Source: Sphagnum compactum (lineage: Eukaryota > Bryophyta > Sphagnopsida > Sphagnales). From it: a DNA stretch of 64,000 nt. The notes beneath the pieces are model-generated. The model searched no databases. It saw nothing but the letters and a program-made list of their open reading frames with translations, and was not told the origin of the DNA. How positions within the stretch are numbered: the first letter of the stretch is position 1; each line of letters begins with the position of its first letter. The position numbers were made by a program, and so were the translations under genes. This document shows, one piece after another, positions 11,893-23,192 of the stretch. The stretch spans positions 13,162,557 to 13,226,556 of the forward strand of contig OZ234500.1 in the NCBI GenBank assembly GCA_965153455.1. Direction: 5' to 3'.

Positions 11893-13715
11893 AACAAACA
11901 TTGGAACACCCATTCAAATCAAGCTTTTAGAGTGCATTCAATTGACCAATAGATGAAAATAATTATTTCAAGTTGGACCACCCATATAAATAAAGCCTTT
12001 TGAGTGCATTCAATTGGCTAATAGATGAAGGTAGTTCTTTCAAGTTGGAACACCCAGTCAAACCAAGCTTTTGGAGTGCATTCAATTGGCCAATAGATGA
12101 AGGTAGTTCTTTCAAGGTTAAACAATCGTATAAATAAATCTTTTTGAATGCATTCAATTGGCCAATAGATGAAGGTATTTCTTTCAAGTTCGAACATCGG
12201 CATAAATAAAGCTTTTGGAGTGCATTCAATTGGACAATAGATGAAGGTAGTTCTTTCAAGTTGGAACACTCGAACAAATAAAGCTCTTGCAGTGCATTCA
12301 ATTGGCCAATAGATGAAGGTAGTTCTTTCAAGTCGGACCACCCGTATAAATAAAGCTTTTGGAGTGCATTCAATTGGCCAATAGATGAAGGTAATTCTTT
12401 CAAGTTGGAACACCCGTATAAATAAAACTTTTGGAGTGCATTTAATTGGCCAATAGATGAAGGTAATTCTTTCAAGTTGGAACCCACATTCAAATCAAGC
12501 TCTTCTAGTGCATTCAATTGGCTAATAGATGAAGGTAGTTCTTTCAAATTGGACCACCCAGTCAGATCAAGTTTTTGGAGTGCATTCAATTGGCCAATAG
12601 ATGAAGGTACTTCTTTCAAGTTGGAACACCCTCTCAAACCAAGCTGTTAGAGTGCATGTAATTGCCCAATAGATGAAGGTAGTTCTTTCAAGTTGGAACA
12701 CATGTTTAAATAAATCTTTTTCAGTGCATTTAATTGGCCAATAGATGAAGGTAGTTCCTTCAAGTTGGAACAATTTTCTAAAGAAAGCTTTTGGAGTGCA
12801 TTCAATTGGCCAATAGATGAAGGTAGTTCTTTTAAGTTGGAACACCCATTCAAATGAAGCTCTTGGAGTGCTTTCAATTGGCCAATAGATGAAAGTATTT
12901 CTTTCAAGTTGAAACACCCATTCAAATCAAGCTTTTGGAGTGCATTCAATTGGCCAATAGAAGAAGGTAGTTCTTTCAAGTTGGAACACTCATTCAAACC
13001 AAGCTTTTGGAGTGTTTTCAATTGGCCAATAGATGAAAATAATTCTTTCAAGTTGGAACACCCATTCAAATCAAACTTTTGGAGTGCATTCAATTGGCCA
13101 ATAGATGAAAGTAATTCTTTCAAGTTGGAACACTAAGTCAAATCAAACTTTTGGAGTGCATTCAATTGGCCAATAGATGAAGGTAGTTCTTTCAAGTTGG
13201 AACACTTTAACAAATCAAGCTTTTGGAGTGCATTCAATTGGCCAATAGATGAAGGTAATTCTTTCAAATTGGAACACCTTGACAAATCAAGCTTTTGGAG
13301 TGCATTCAATTGGCCAATAGATGAAGGTAGTTCATTCAAGTTGGAACATTCATTCAAATGAAGCTCTTGTAGTGCATTCAACTGGCCAATAGATGAAGGT
13401 AGTTCTTTCAAGTTGGAACACGTAGTCAAATCAAACTTTTGGAGTGCATTCAATTGGCCAATAGATGAAGGTAGTTCTTTTAAGTTGGAACACCCATTCA
13501 AATGAAGTTATTGTAGTGCATTCAATTGGCCAATAAATGAAGGTAGTTCTTTCAAGTTGGAACACCCATTCAAATGAAGCTCTTGTAGTGCATTTAATTG
13601 GCCAATAGATGAAGGTAGTTCTTTCAAGTTTGAACACCCATTCAAATTAAGCTCTTGTAATGCATTCAATTGGCCAATAGATGAAGGTATTTTTTCCAAA
13701 TTTAGGCATTGTGTC
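11893..13715 (-). repeat. 25 LRR units in perfect 72-bp register
   Basis: These encode 24-residue leucine-rich repeats of the type LKELPSSIGQLNAL followed by x(3)-L-x-L-x(2)-CSN. The plus-strand anchor gtgcattcaattggcc recurs every 72 bp from about 11932 to 13660 with no insertion or deletion, so the array is both a protein repeat and a minisatellite. Units differ by a few substitutions, four of which create stops. Because the units are so alike, the other frames also stay open in long false ORFs. Confidence 0.93.
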
Positions 13716-16700
13716 AAATCAAGTACTTTTAATTGTAAACAATAAAACAAATTACTTGGCAACGTTTGAATCATGCATTTCTTGAAACACAACCATTTAA
13801 CATTATTCAAATTTCGCCCTTGGATGAAAAAATTCACAATAGTTGGTGAGGCTTCTGTTAGGTCAACCAGCCTAAGTTTGTGAAATCCCTTTGAGCCAAT
13901 TTGGGACAATGTAAGCAAATTGTCACATTGTTTCAATGAAATGCCTTCTAGATTTTCCACCACCTATCACATGAAATGAAAACAAAAGGATTATCAATAT
14001 AAAATAACATTTCATCCTAGTACCAATGCTTTTTTTAGAAAAACATGTATTTATAAAATCAAAATTGAAAGGTAAAACATTTGATTTTGGACATAATAAA
14101 AAAATTGAAAATAAATCAAAATAAAATTACAAGATTGAAATAGTATATTGACAACCTCATCCTTTTGTAAAAAAAAAATTGGGTTATTTGATTTCCATAT
14201 AAACCGATTCAAAATTGGAAGTTCCATTGCAATATTTTGACCCATGTCTTGTAATTGTTCATGTATGTACAAGATTCCACCTTCTGCCCATTGGATTAAA
14301 GATCTATGTTGTAAATTTTGTAATTCAAATTCTGGGTGTAAATAATTTCCACTCCATGTTCGACAAATTGTACTTATTTTCAAACCACCCAAAAAACAAG
14401 CAATATCCAAAAACATGTTTTGATGTTGCTTATCCTAGTAATCATAAGAAATTTTCAATTTACTCCAAAGTTGTTCATTCTCCTTGCCCCCGGTGAAACT
14501 TTGGCCGCTTTTCAATTTGCTCAATGCACCTTCCCAAAATTTTAATTCTTTAGTATCGCATAAAAAAGAACCCAATACTTTAAGACTTAAAGGGAGCCCC
14601 CCACAAGCTCCTATAATCTTCATACATATATCTTTGAAATCCTTTGTTGGAACATCATTTGCATTACCGAATGCATGGAACATAAAGAGTTCCCTTGCTT
14701 GCTCTTCCTCCAAAGATTTCATGACCACCTTTCCATCCTCACTTACATGAGATTTCAGATTTTGCCAATTACGACAATTCACAAGTACTTTGCTTTTAGA
14801 AGTTGTATTCTTGGCACAGTTATCAATGACAAGTTGCAAGGATGTAAGGTTCTCCACGTTACCAACATCATCCACCACCACTAACATTTTCTTCGATATC
14901 ATACATTCCTTAATTTGGTCAAGGTCTTTTTTATTCACATATTCATCCTTGCATAACCTTTTGCCACACAAATCATGTAGGAGTTGTTTTATGACATCAT
15001 TGATATCGTCCTTTGATTTCACATCTTCCAAAAAACTAGATTTGTCATATTGGTTGTGGAACAAATGATAGAATTTTTTGCACAAAGTGGTCTTCCCAAT
15101 CCCACCCATTCCGACCAAACCAACAATAGATTCCTTTTGTAACAACATGTTTATGTCTTTTGCTTTGTCAATCAACGCCACTTCATGACATGGCAAAGGT
15201 GGAAGCAATATATTTTTCTGTCAAAATTCACAAAATATAAGTCATTTATATGTTATCTTTTTTATTTGATAACCAATATATATGACATTGCATATGCCAT
15301 ACACATCAAGAGTGCTATGACCTAATGTGTATCAAATTACATGAACATATTTGAAATCAAAAGATTTAGATTTGATGTTTTTACCTCCATACATATTCTC
15401 AAACATTTTAACAATAAATAATAGTTTGGATGATCTTTGTTTGGTGGCTTGCAAATTGTCAAGTGATTAGCATCTTCAATTTTGTAATGGTTGTTGTTTG
15501 ATAATTGAATAGTTGAGGCAATTGGCACTAAAATTCCCTGCATGTGCAAAAGATTAAATTAATGGAGCTCATTGACTTATTTGTTCACTTATGCTTTAAC
15601 TTATAAGTAACATAGTAATGTCAAATGGTGGTGGAAACTATAACTTAATATCTATTGATGTTTGAATAAGAATGAAATATTTTGTGTAAAAATAATTTCC
15701 TTCACACTTTGGGAAGCAAATTATGTAAATACATCACAAAGTTATTTGTTTTTAATCTCATGAATCTTACATGTTTTAATGATGTTATGATTTTCCTCAC
15801 AAATATTTATATGAAATTGATTTGAAGAAGGGGAAATTAAAAAATCGATTTCTTGTTGTTTCAAGTCAATCAAATTTCCTTTCCATCAATAGTAATTCAC
15901 AAAACAAAGGTCATAAAACACATGACCCATTCACCACCTTAATATATTTAGAAGTATTGAGTAGACGATCCCACACAAGTTTTGACAATACAAAAAATGT
16001 TCAACTAATGAACCTAGTTGGATAATTTTCAATGTGGTGAAATGAAAATTTTACCCAATTCTCATCAAGTGGTAATCCTTCGGCAAATGCATAAATGTTG
16101 ACGTCTTCATGAACGGCATTTTTAAAATCCGTTGAAAGGTATTCCATTTGTGAGTTGAAAGATTCTAAATTTTTTATAATACCAGATTGGGTTGCATACT
16201 TGCTCAATGTGTTGATTTGTTGATGTTGCCAAGTGAAATAATTTGAAAATTTTTGGGTACCACCAGCATGTGGTACACCATAAAATACTACACCTTAACA
16301 TTGTTCAAAAATGTGTTACAACATTTGTGTACTTCATCATCCAAATCATTTCTTGGCCTTTGATTTACATGTTTGCGAGCTTCAACCACCAAGCTTTTGA
16401 GTACAAGGCCTCCAAAACTGTAAGCAACTAATGCCACTGGTCCATCCCAAAGGGATTGATAACTACAAAATATTCAACAATGCACTGAAATTCCATTATC
16501 AAGATTGTATTAACATGTACAAATTTAACCTATTATAACATACAAATTTAACCTATGGGGCAATTTTCCAATTCACACATGACCTAAACCATAAGTTCAT
16601 AATTGATTTGCTTTTCATTTATCATTTATTGACTCTATCAATCTACCTAAAAAATGTGACAACCATGCTTTGGTAAATAAATTATCATTTACAAATATGT

Positions 16701-17732
16701 AGGTGTTTACATTCTTTTGTTGATGTACAACTCATGTTCTATGTGTTACCTAAGAAATATTGTTGAATTTTTTTTTAATTAAAAAAATATATATGTCCTT
16801 TTTTTGAAATATATATTTTGCAATGAAGTGGATGCAAATTTTCTACACGTGTATTAATATAATATAATTCAATTCAATTGCATTACCAAAGATAAAAATT
16901 CAAAAAATGTGACTTAAAAATTGCTATCAAAACCAAACTAGTTGTACCATGAGCTTATAATATGAACATAGACTTTGCTATTATCCTCAAACAAGAAAAT
17001 TTGCATTTTAGCCCCATTTTATGTTTTTTTACATGAATTTAACAATTAAAATAAATGGAAACTTGTTGGTGTGTATTACAATATTAGCACGCATGAACGT
17101 TCAACTTGTGCAAAACATTGAAAAATTTCTAAAGATGTAAACAATTATCTTTAATGTACACAAGGAGAGGTAATTAATGTGTCCATAAATAGAGGAGATT
17201 GTCACACCTTGAATTTGTAACCAAACTTTGAACGAGGTTTTTGCCAATTTCAATCACATCATTGTGAACACTTGCCACAATGTTAGAATCATAGGACAAT
17301 GATAAAATTCGAACATTGTTGTTCAAGTCTTCGGGTAGCCACTTTCCTGGCCAACATATGCACTCTTTTCTATTGTTGCTGGGGCATGTTGTCCATGTTT
17401 CCTTCCATTCATCATTTGTGCCAAAAACAATCCCATGGAAAAAAATGATGGTCAAGTTTGGATTATTGGAATTGCAAGTAGGATTTAAATCATGCACTAG
17501 ATATTTCTGCAAAGTACATGAAATAGAGTCAACACAATTTTTCAAACATCTCTTGAAAATTATTTGACTATACATTAAATTAGAGAAATGCAACATACAA
17601 ATTATAGTAGTTAGATAAAGGCAATAAGTAATTGAAAAGATTAAGTTTAACAAGAAGACAATAATAGATGAATCAGAGAATACCAAATCTATCTTGCATG
17701 ACTAACAAATGAAGATCATTCACATGTGTCAT
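11893..17732 (-). pseudogene. Alpha/beta-hydrolase-NB-ARC-LRR immune receptor pseudogene
   Basis: This resembles the HNL class of plant NLR receptors, in which an alpha/beta-hydrolase domain replaces TIR or CC. Exons on the minus strand: 17732 to about 17684 (MTHVNDLHLL..., inferred); about 17506-17208 (hydrolase start, LTIIFFHGIVFG); 16462-16055 (nucleophile elbow AYSFGGLVLKS); 15537-15385 (IEDANHLTICKPP, likely catalytic His); 15217-14156 (NB-ARC); 13963 onward (LRR). NB-ARC motifs: P-loop GMGGIGKTT, kinase-2 KKMLVVVDDV, RNBS-B KVLVNCRNW, GLPL CGGLPLSLKVLGS, RNBS-D MFLDIACFLGG and IHEQLQDMG at the MHD position. It is broken by a 1-base frameshift near 16294, giving a stop at 16288-16290. 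TAG at 14435-14437 lies just before RNBS-D, and four stops lie in the LRRs (13508, 13133, 12647, 11963). The exon 1 junction is uncertain. Confidence 0.85.
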
Positions 17733-18370
17733 AGACCTCAAAGTTTCAAAACATAATTCAATGAATACATATTGTTACGTTGTAGGTGAAACGTATGCCA
17801 ATCAATAAAGGTTAATGTTAAGAATTGGATTCTTTCAAGTTTGGGTTGATTGACTCTTGTTTGGTTCATTTGTATTTCAGGACATTTTCCTCAACATTTG
17901 GGCCACTAAGGCCTCCAACTCCTAAGGAATTGGGACACAAACCCAATAAGAATGTCCAAGAGCATTTTAATAATTTGCCTTAGGTTGTTGGATTAAGACT
18001 ACAAATTGTACTTAACTCATAATCTATAATGAAAGCTCCAATCCTTACAAGTTCAATATATTCTTAGTCAATGCCAATTGACGAATTTTCCTTTCACCAA
18101 TTCTACTTGTTATATAGCAACTTAGTGGCCAGCCTAATGTAAGAGGCTATAATGATGGCTCCATTTTCTATTGTTTTTATGTAAACAAACAAACTGGAAA
18201 GTAGGCAAAGTGAAAATGTATGACAAGGAAGCTTGTAAATGATTGAGGACATTCAGGTACCCTAGTGGGTAACGGGTATGGTTGTGAAGCTGCTGGTTGG
18301 GAGTTCAAAACTGAACTAGACCTCCTTCTCCTGATGCTTTGTCAGGACAATAAGCTATCATGGTTGTAAG
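17733..18370. other. Intergenic DNA with a tRNA-like SINE head
   Basis: No gene was recognised. At 18258-18312 an A-box-like ctagtgggtaacggg and, 38 bp on, a B-box-like gggagttcaaaact resemble a polymerase III promoter. This is likely a tRNA-derived SINE fragment. Nothing else could be supported. Confidence 0.4.
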
Positions 18371-18372
18371 GG

Positions 18373-18730
18373 TCAAGGAAAATTGTCAACACCCAAACAA
18401 AATAAAAAAAGTAGAGAAAAATCAAACTTCAACATGGAACTTGGGAAAGCCCAAGAAAAAACTGTGCAAAGAAAGCTTATGATAAGATCAAGAAGAAGCA
18501 CCACATTGCTGTGCCATCCAGAGCTTGAAGGAGCATTTTCAGCAGGGACCAAAGGTGTCTCAATCCCAGGAGGGATCGGCACAACATCTCTCTTTCTTTT
18601 TGGTGGCCCTTGTGAAAGATCATCTCCTTCTCGCTTGAGGCCATATGAATTTCCCATATTTTGCACTACTGAGATTCCTATTGCTGACTGGTCTCATAAA
18701 TATTTTTCTCTTGACCGTTTGGTCTCATAA
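18373..18730 (-). CDS. Possible exon of an unrecognised minus-strand gene
   Basis: The minus-strand frame encodes NSYGLKREGDDLSQGPPKRK followed by RDVVPIPPGIETPLVPAENA, a basic and proline-rich stretch that looks more like real coding sequence than its surroundings. The frame then runs into a hydrophobic low-complexity tail (LLLDLIISFLCTVF) that is probably intron. I do not recognise the family, and splice sites are not convincing. It may be an exon or gene fragment linked to the duplicated segment upstream (18831-19510). Confidence 0.3.
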
Positions 18731-18830
18731 AACCTGCTACAAATCCTTTGCCATCCCAATAGCATACACAGGGTATGATGGGTGTCCCTCACATCACAGA
18801 TTCCCGCAAGCTAAGCTGATATTTCCACTA

Positions 18831-19510
18831 GATCTACCCAAAAAACATCAACCCCTGTCCTCTTCACGATCTCCCTGGAATTCTCACTCTCTTCTCCTAC
18901 TGAATTCCCACTCTCTTCTCTTACTCCTTTTTCGACTTTTCTCAGAGATGTTTCTTGTTCTTCATTTTCTCCTCCCCGAGAAACTTCTAGAAGGGTTTTG
19001 TGGTGACTCTTCAGACTGTAGCACACGCTTTACCGACTTCTTGGCCACTGAACAATTCATTACTTTCTTTACTGGAACACGTCTCTATTTTTTACTCATA
19101 TTTGAGGATGGAATATGCAATGTCACCTTGAGACTTGTCAAACACGCTTTACTTTTTACCTCTAGCCTCCTCCATTATTAGATCTCCCCAAAAAACATCA
19201 ACCCCTTTCCTCTTCACGATCTCCCTGGAATTCCCACTCTTCTCTTACTCCTTTTTCGAGTTTTCTCACAGATGTTTCTTCTTCTTCATTTTCTCCTCCC
19301 CCAGAAACTTCTAGAAGGGTTTTGCCGTGACTCTTCAGACTGTAGCGTCCGCGCTTTACCGATTTCTTGGCCACTGAACAATTCATTACTTTCTTTATCG
19401 GAACACGTCTCTATTTTCTACTCATAATTGAGGATGGAATATGCAATGTCACCTGGAGACTTGTCAAACACGCTTTACTTTTTCCCTCTGGCCTCCTCCA
19501 TTATTATCAT
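18831..19510. repeat. Tandem duplication of a ~340-bp segment
   Basis: Copy 1 (about 18831-19180) and copy 2 (about 19181-19510) start with gatctmcccaaaaaacatca and end with gcctcctccattatta. They are highly similar, with a few indels and point changes. On the minus strand both encode MNCSVAKKSVKRG/V and then a Glu/Lys-rich tract (GGENEEEETSVRKLEKGVREE). This may be a duplicated first exon or untranslated region of an unidentified gene. The downstream copy has a changed frame after SVKR. Confidence 0.75.
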
Positions 19511-20544
19511 CATGACTTTTGTTCACATCCACACACCCACCTCTCTTTTAACCAAAAAACTATAGAAAAAAAAAAACTAAGTCATAAATTTAAAAAAGTG
19601 CTAAAATCAAATGCTTTTTGAGATTCTCAATAGCCAAAATCAACCAAATTCCAAGAAAAATCGTCAGATTTCCATACGTGGTTTTCAAGTAGGTAGCCAA
19701 AATTAAGAGAAAAATGTTTGAAATTTTCTAATGCCATATCTAGCTCGTAGCCAAATCTGACTAAATCTTCCTACCGTGATAGCCACTTGGGCTATATCTC
19801 AAAACTGACCCAAAAAATTATTGATCCACACGTTTCCTGCTGTTTGCTGATTTCACCCAGTGCATTATTGAAAGCGTTCTGCCAGAGCACATGTTGCAGG
19901 CAATGCATGATGAATTGGGCCTTGGGTGAACCGGCCAGGGTGAATTGACCCCGACATTGGGATCACCGTAAAAACCCCCCAAAACCCATTCCAATGGCCA
20001 TATTAGGCCTGAAAAGTTATAGATTTGGACTTTGGGACCCTGATTTAGTCTAGGGAAATGATATTTATAAATATTTAGAATATTTATGAGCAATTTAAAC
20101 GGGCTTTGCGGGGTCAATTTGCCTTGGTCAGGTGAACCTGGCCTATATTAGAACCACGGTGAAAATACCAAAGCTTTTGGTGGCAGCTTCAAAACATTAT
20201 ATATACATGTAGCGTCCTTAGACAAAATCAGGGTCTCTGAATCTACAACCTGAAACCCTAAACCCAAGAGGCCTCACTCAAGAAGGTGAGTGTACCAGTG
20301 TAGGTGCTGGTTCACCCTGGCCAGTGGCTATGATTGGAGGAGCCTGGGGGGAGAAGGAAAAATTACACGGGCGGTCATAGCAAATAAATCCGGAGTGGAA
20401 AAACAAAAGAAATTCTGTACAGAGCAGTGATTTTTCTTGGTGAATTTTTGCACTGTAGCTACAAAATGTTTTTGAAGAAATTGGGAAAAAAAGAGAAAGA
20501 ACACATGGTACAGAGGTAAATTATGGAAAAACATGTTGTGAAAC
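19511..20544. repeat. Composite repeat region with GGTTCACCCTGGCC-type motifs
   Basis: No gene was recognised. An inverted pair (about 19926-19953, ggtgaaccggccagggtgaa then ttgaccccg; and about 20108-20144, cggggtcaattt then caggtgaacctggcc) encloses roughly 220 bp. A second inverted pair, gctggttcaccctggccagt at 20306 and ccggccagagtgaaccagc at 20779, encloses the truncated MITE. At 20196-20208 is a TATA-like attatatatacat. Beyond it are a telomere-like aaaccctaaaccc and an AAG/GTGAGT donor-like site (20284-20291), so this could be the promoter end of an unidentified element. Confidence 0.4.
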
Positions 20545-20547
20545 TAA

Positions 20548-20780
20548 GGGTGACTTTAGATGAGGGTCCAAGGTCCAGGGACCGATGAATTCAAGCAATC
20601 TTATTGGTCAAAAGCTTTAAATTGATCCCAAGGCCTTTAGATGAGGGTGCAAGACCAAAAAGTGGCAAATTGAGGCTAATATGGCACCTGTTTTGGAGGG
20701 AAAATCAATTTGTTCAGACCAAAAGAGAGTGCTAAAAGGAGAGCTCCTGATTTGGAGAACCAAGAATCAGGCTAGGAACC
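20548..20780 (+). mobile_element. Truncated Tourist-like MITE
   Basis: This is about 230 bp of the same element seen complete at 63108-63446, in the opposite orientation. It begins GGGTGACTTTAGATGAGG after TAA (20545-20547) and shares tggcacctgttttggaggg and gagctcctgatttggagaac with that copy. It stops at tcaggctaggaacc, before the second terminal repeat, where the GGCCAGAGTGAACC repeat takes over. Confidence 0.8.
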
Positions 20781-21598
20781 GGCCAGAGTGAACCAGCCCC
20801 CATGACTGCACCAGTTGGCCGTTCTGTCCAGAGGATGGGCTGGATGATTCGCCTCTTTTTCATTCACCTCTTTACCTTACGTTAACCAACATTCTACCAC
20901 AGTCGATCTTTTTTGGCTGCTGACCTTTGACCATTTTTTTTTCATTGCTAATTTTTTTCAACCCTGACCTCCATACTACCCACCCACCTAGCTACTATAC
21001 TGACCTAAATCTTAACCCTGCCTACTAACTAACAATTAATCCTTTATTAACCTTGGCAAAACTCTTATCTCCTCTTGACTAAATCTATATTTCTTCTGGG
21101 CTAAACTTATAGTTGTTCTTGGCTAAACTTCTATCTCTTGGCAAAACTTATATATTTTATTGACTAAATTTCTATCTCTTGACTAAACTTATATATTTTA
21201 TTAGTTAACTTGTATTTCTTCGCTAAACTTATATTTTTTCTTGACTAAACTTCTATCTCTTGGCTAAACCTATATATCTTACTAGTTAACTTCTATTTTT
21301 TGCCTAAACCTATATTTGTTATTGGCTAAACTTCTATCTCTTGGCTAAACCTATATTTTTTCTTGGTTAAATTTATATTTTTTGGCTAAACTTCTATCTC
21401 TTGGCTACACTTATATTTCTTGGTTAAACTACTTTTTCTTCGCTAAACTTATATATCTTATTGGTTAAACTTCTCTCTTTTGGCTAAACCTATATTCTTT
21501 TTGGTTAAATTTTTACCTAATTCCTATTCCAGAAATTAACCAAAAAAGTAGATACATTTTTTAGTAATGCCATTTTAATTATTTGCAAAACATCTACT
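20781..21598. repeat. Spacer and degenerate minisatellite (TTGGCTAAACTTCTATCTC type)
   Basis: The part from about 21040 to 21520 is a degenerate tandem array of short units around ctaaacttatatttcttgg and ctaaacttctatctcttgg, unit size roughly 20-40 bp and irregular. The part before it (20781-21040) shows no recognisable feature. No ORF of note is present. Confidence 0.7.
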
Positions 21599-21603
21599 TA
21601 TTG

Positions 21604-22406
21604 TGACGCGCTCCTAAGTCCCGGGGTGAAACCCACTTGAGGATTTCACAAAGTCAAGTTGCGGAAAGTTGAGACTTAGGGGCACGCTCTCGACTTCCAA
21701 CTCTAAAAGGGGGTAGAGGGTCAAGTTGGGAGCCCAGGGATTAGGCTTAGCTAGTGTGAATCTGCATCCAAAAACCAACCACACGAGGTTAGTTTAGCAT
21801 TCGGGACACCCTTGGGTGTTGGGACAAGCCACGGGCACTTGGACACACAAGACTCACCACGGCCCGGACTCGGGGGAAGCCACCACCTTCCCCCATATAG
21901 TATTCTCTGCAGCTCGCCGCCGAGGCTACATCCAAATGGCACATTTTGTTGGGACTCCCGAAATGGAGTCCCGAAACTGTCCCGGCTGGACTCCTGGAAC
22001 TTTGAACAGCCATAACTCCCGACTGCAGAGTCCGATCGCGACGAGGTCTAAACCAAAGTTGTAGCCCTCGTCGAGATCTTTCCAACGCCATATCGCACTC
22101 CCTGAGGCGACGTCGGGAAGGGTCGATTCCCGACTTTTAGTGGTCGGGAGTCAAACTGCCAGTTTGACTCCCGGCCCTTCTTTTGCCCATAACTTGGGCT
22201 GCAGATGTCCGAATGGCCAATGCGAGGCCATTTTCGATATCTACGTTTCAAGACCTTTCCAATGACACCAAGAACACCTCAATGCGAGGTGTTTTGGGCC
22301 TTGCTGTCGAGCTCTGAACATTCGGGAGTCCCGGAGGACTCCAAATCTCCAACTTTTCCAAGTGTTGGGCTTCACCCCCACACTTGGCCAAAGTGGGGTT
22401 GCGACA
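21604..22406 (-). repeat. 3' LTR of the chromovirus
   Basis: 803 bp. In element orientation it starts TGTCGCAACCCCACTTTGGC and ends GGAGCGCGTCA. It lacks the 18-bp segment present near 27860 in the other LTR. Confidence 0.95.
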
Positions 22407-22418
22407 CTCTCCCCCACT
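22407..22418 (-). other. Polypurine tract
   Basis: In element orientation AGTGGGGGAGAG abuts the 3' LTR, the expected position and composition for the plus-strand primer in reverse transcription. Confidence 0.85.
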
Positions 22419-23192
22419 AGAAGAAAGAGGTCAATGTCCTCATTGACACTTAGAATTTTCCTTCATACAATTGTAATTGCTTTCTTTTGGATCCTTGGCC
22501 AATTGCCGACTTTTGCGGCTTGGACCTTGTCTCAAGCTAACTTAGGCGTCCCCAAGTTTCCAACACTTTCTTGACAAGTCCAAGAGGGTCTTGTGGAAAA
22601 CCCTCTTCCCATGCTTCGTCAAAAGACTAAACTAGCCTAATTGACGAAGCCCTCATTTGGGAGGAACTTTTTCCATTTCTTCCCTTCATGAGGATTTAAG
22701 TCAAGTCTACTCTTGACCTAAGCTATTTGACATGACTCCTTTTCCTATCTCGCGCCTTGGTCACAATAACCAAGCCTTAATTAAAAGGTTTGCTTATCAA
22801 AGTACGAGAAGTAACACTTGGGTTTGCCAAACCCAAGTCCCAAACTACACTTAAAGTATGCGAGCGGGGTCATGACTTCCTGCGTTGGCCACACTACCAA
22901 CCAACCCTTTGGGATGCACTTAAGGCATGTGCATGTCCCCGCAAGCTCACCTTGCTTGCCTCCTCTTTTGGGGCCAAGTTTCCTCAACCCCAAAATGGAG
23001 TCCGATTTTGATTTGGGCCTACGCAAGAAAGTTCCATTTGTCCCATGCCACTTCTCAACCCTATTTGCCTTATACAAATTTCTCATGATACAATCTTTTG
23101 GAAGTTTTAAAGCCCTTTTTATTTCACTTGCAACTTGATGTGGTACATTTTGTATGAAACTCCGCCCCACTAAAAGAAAGGTGATGTCCTCA
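22419..23192 (-). other. Retrotransposon 3' non-coding spacer
   Basis: This lies between the end of the chromodomain frame (23193) and the polypurine tract. A minus-strand ORF at 23170-22781 has no recognisable motif, and I do not call it a gene. Long 3' spacers of this kind are usual in plant gypsy elements. Confidence 0.6.

Noticed and set aside
12018-13637. Long minus-strand frames reading ERTTFIYWPIECT and a plus-strand frame reading SFKLEHPFK across the LRR array
   Set aside because: They are other-frame readings of the same 72-bp LRR units, kept open by periodicity (72 is divisible by 3). They have no independent coding signal.
20196-20291. TATA box plus first exon of a plus-strand gene
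   Set aside because: TATA-like and donor-like strings are present but no following coding exon was found, and the area is repeat-rich.
21789-22377. ORFs inside the LTRs, repeated at 27867-28377
   Set aside because: Paired ORFs occur in both LTRs and in several frames of GC-rich LTR sequence, with no protein domain. LTRs are normally non-coding.
22781-23170. 129-codon minus frame between pol and the polypurine tract, considered as an extra retrotransposon gene
   Set aside because: No envelope, capsid or other known motif, and no hydrophobic segment. Spacer is the simpler reading.
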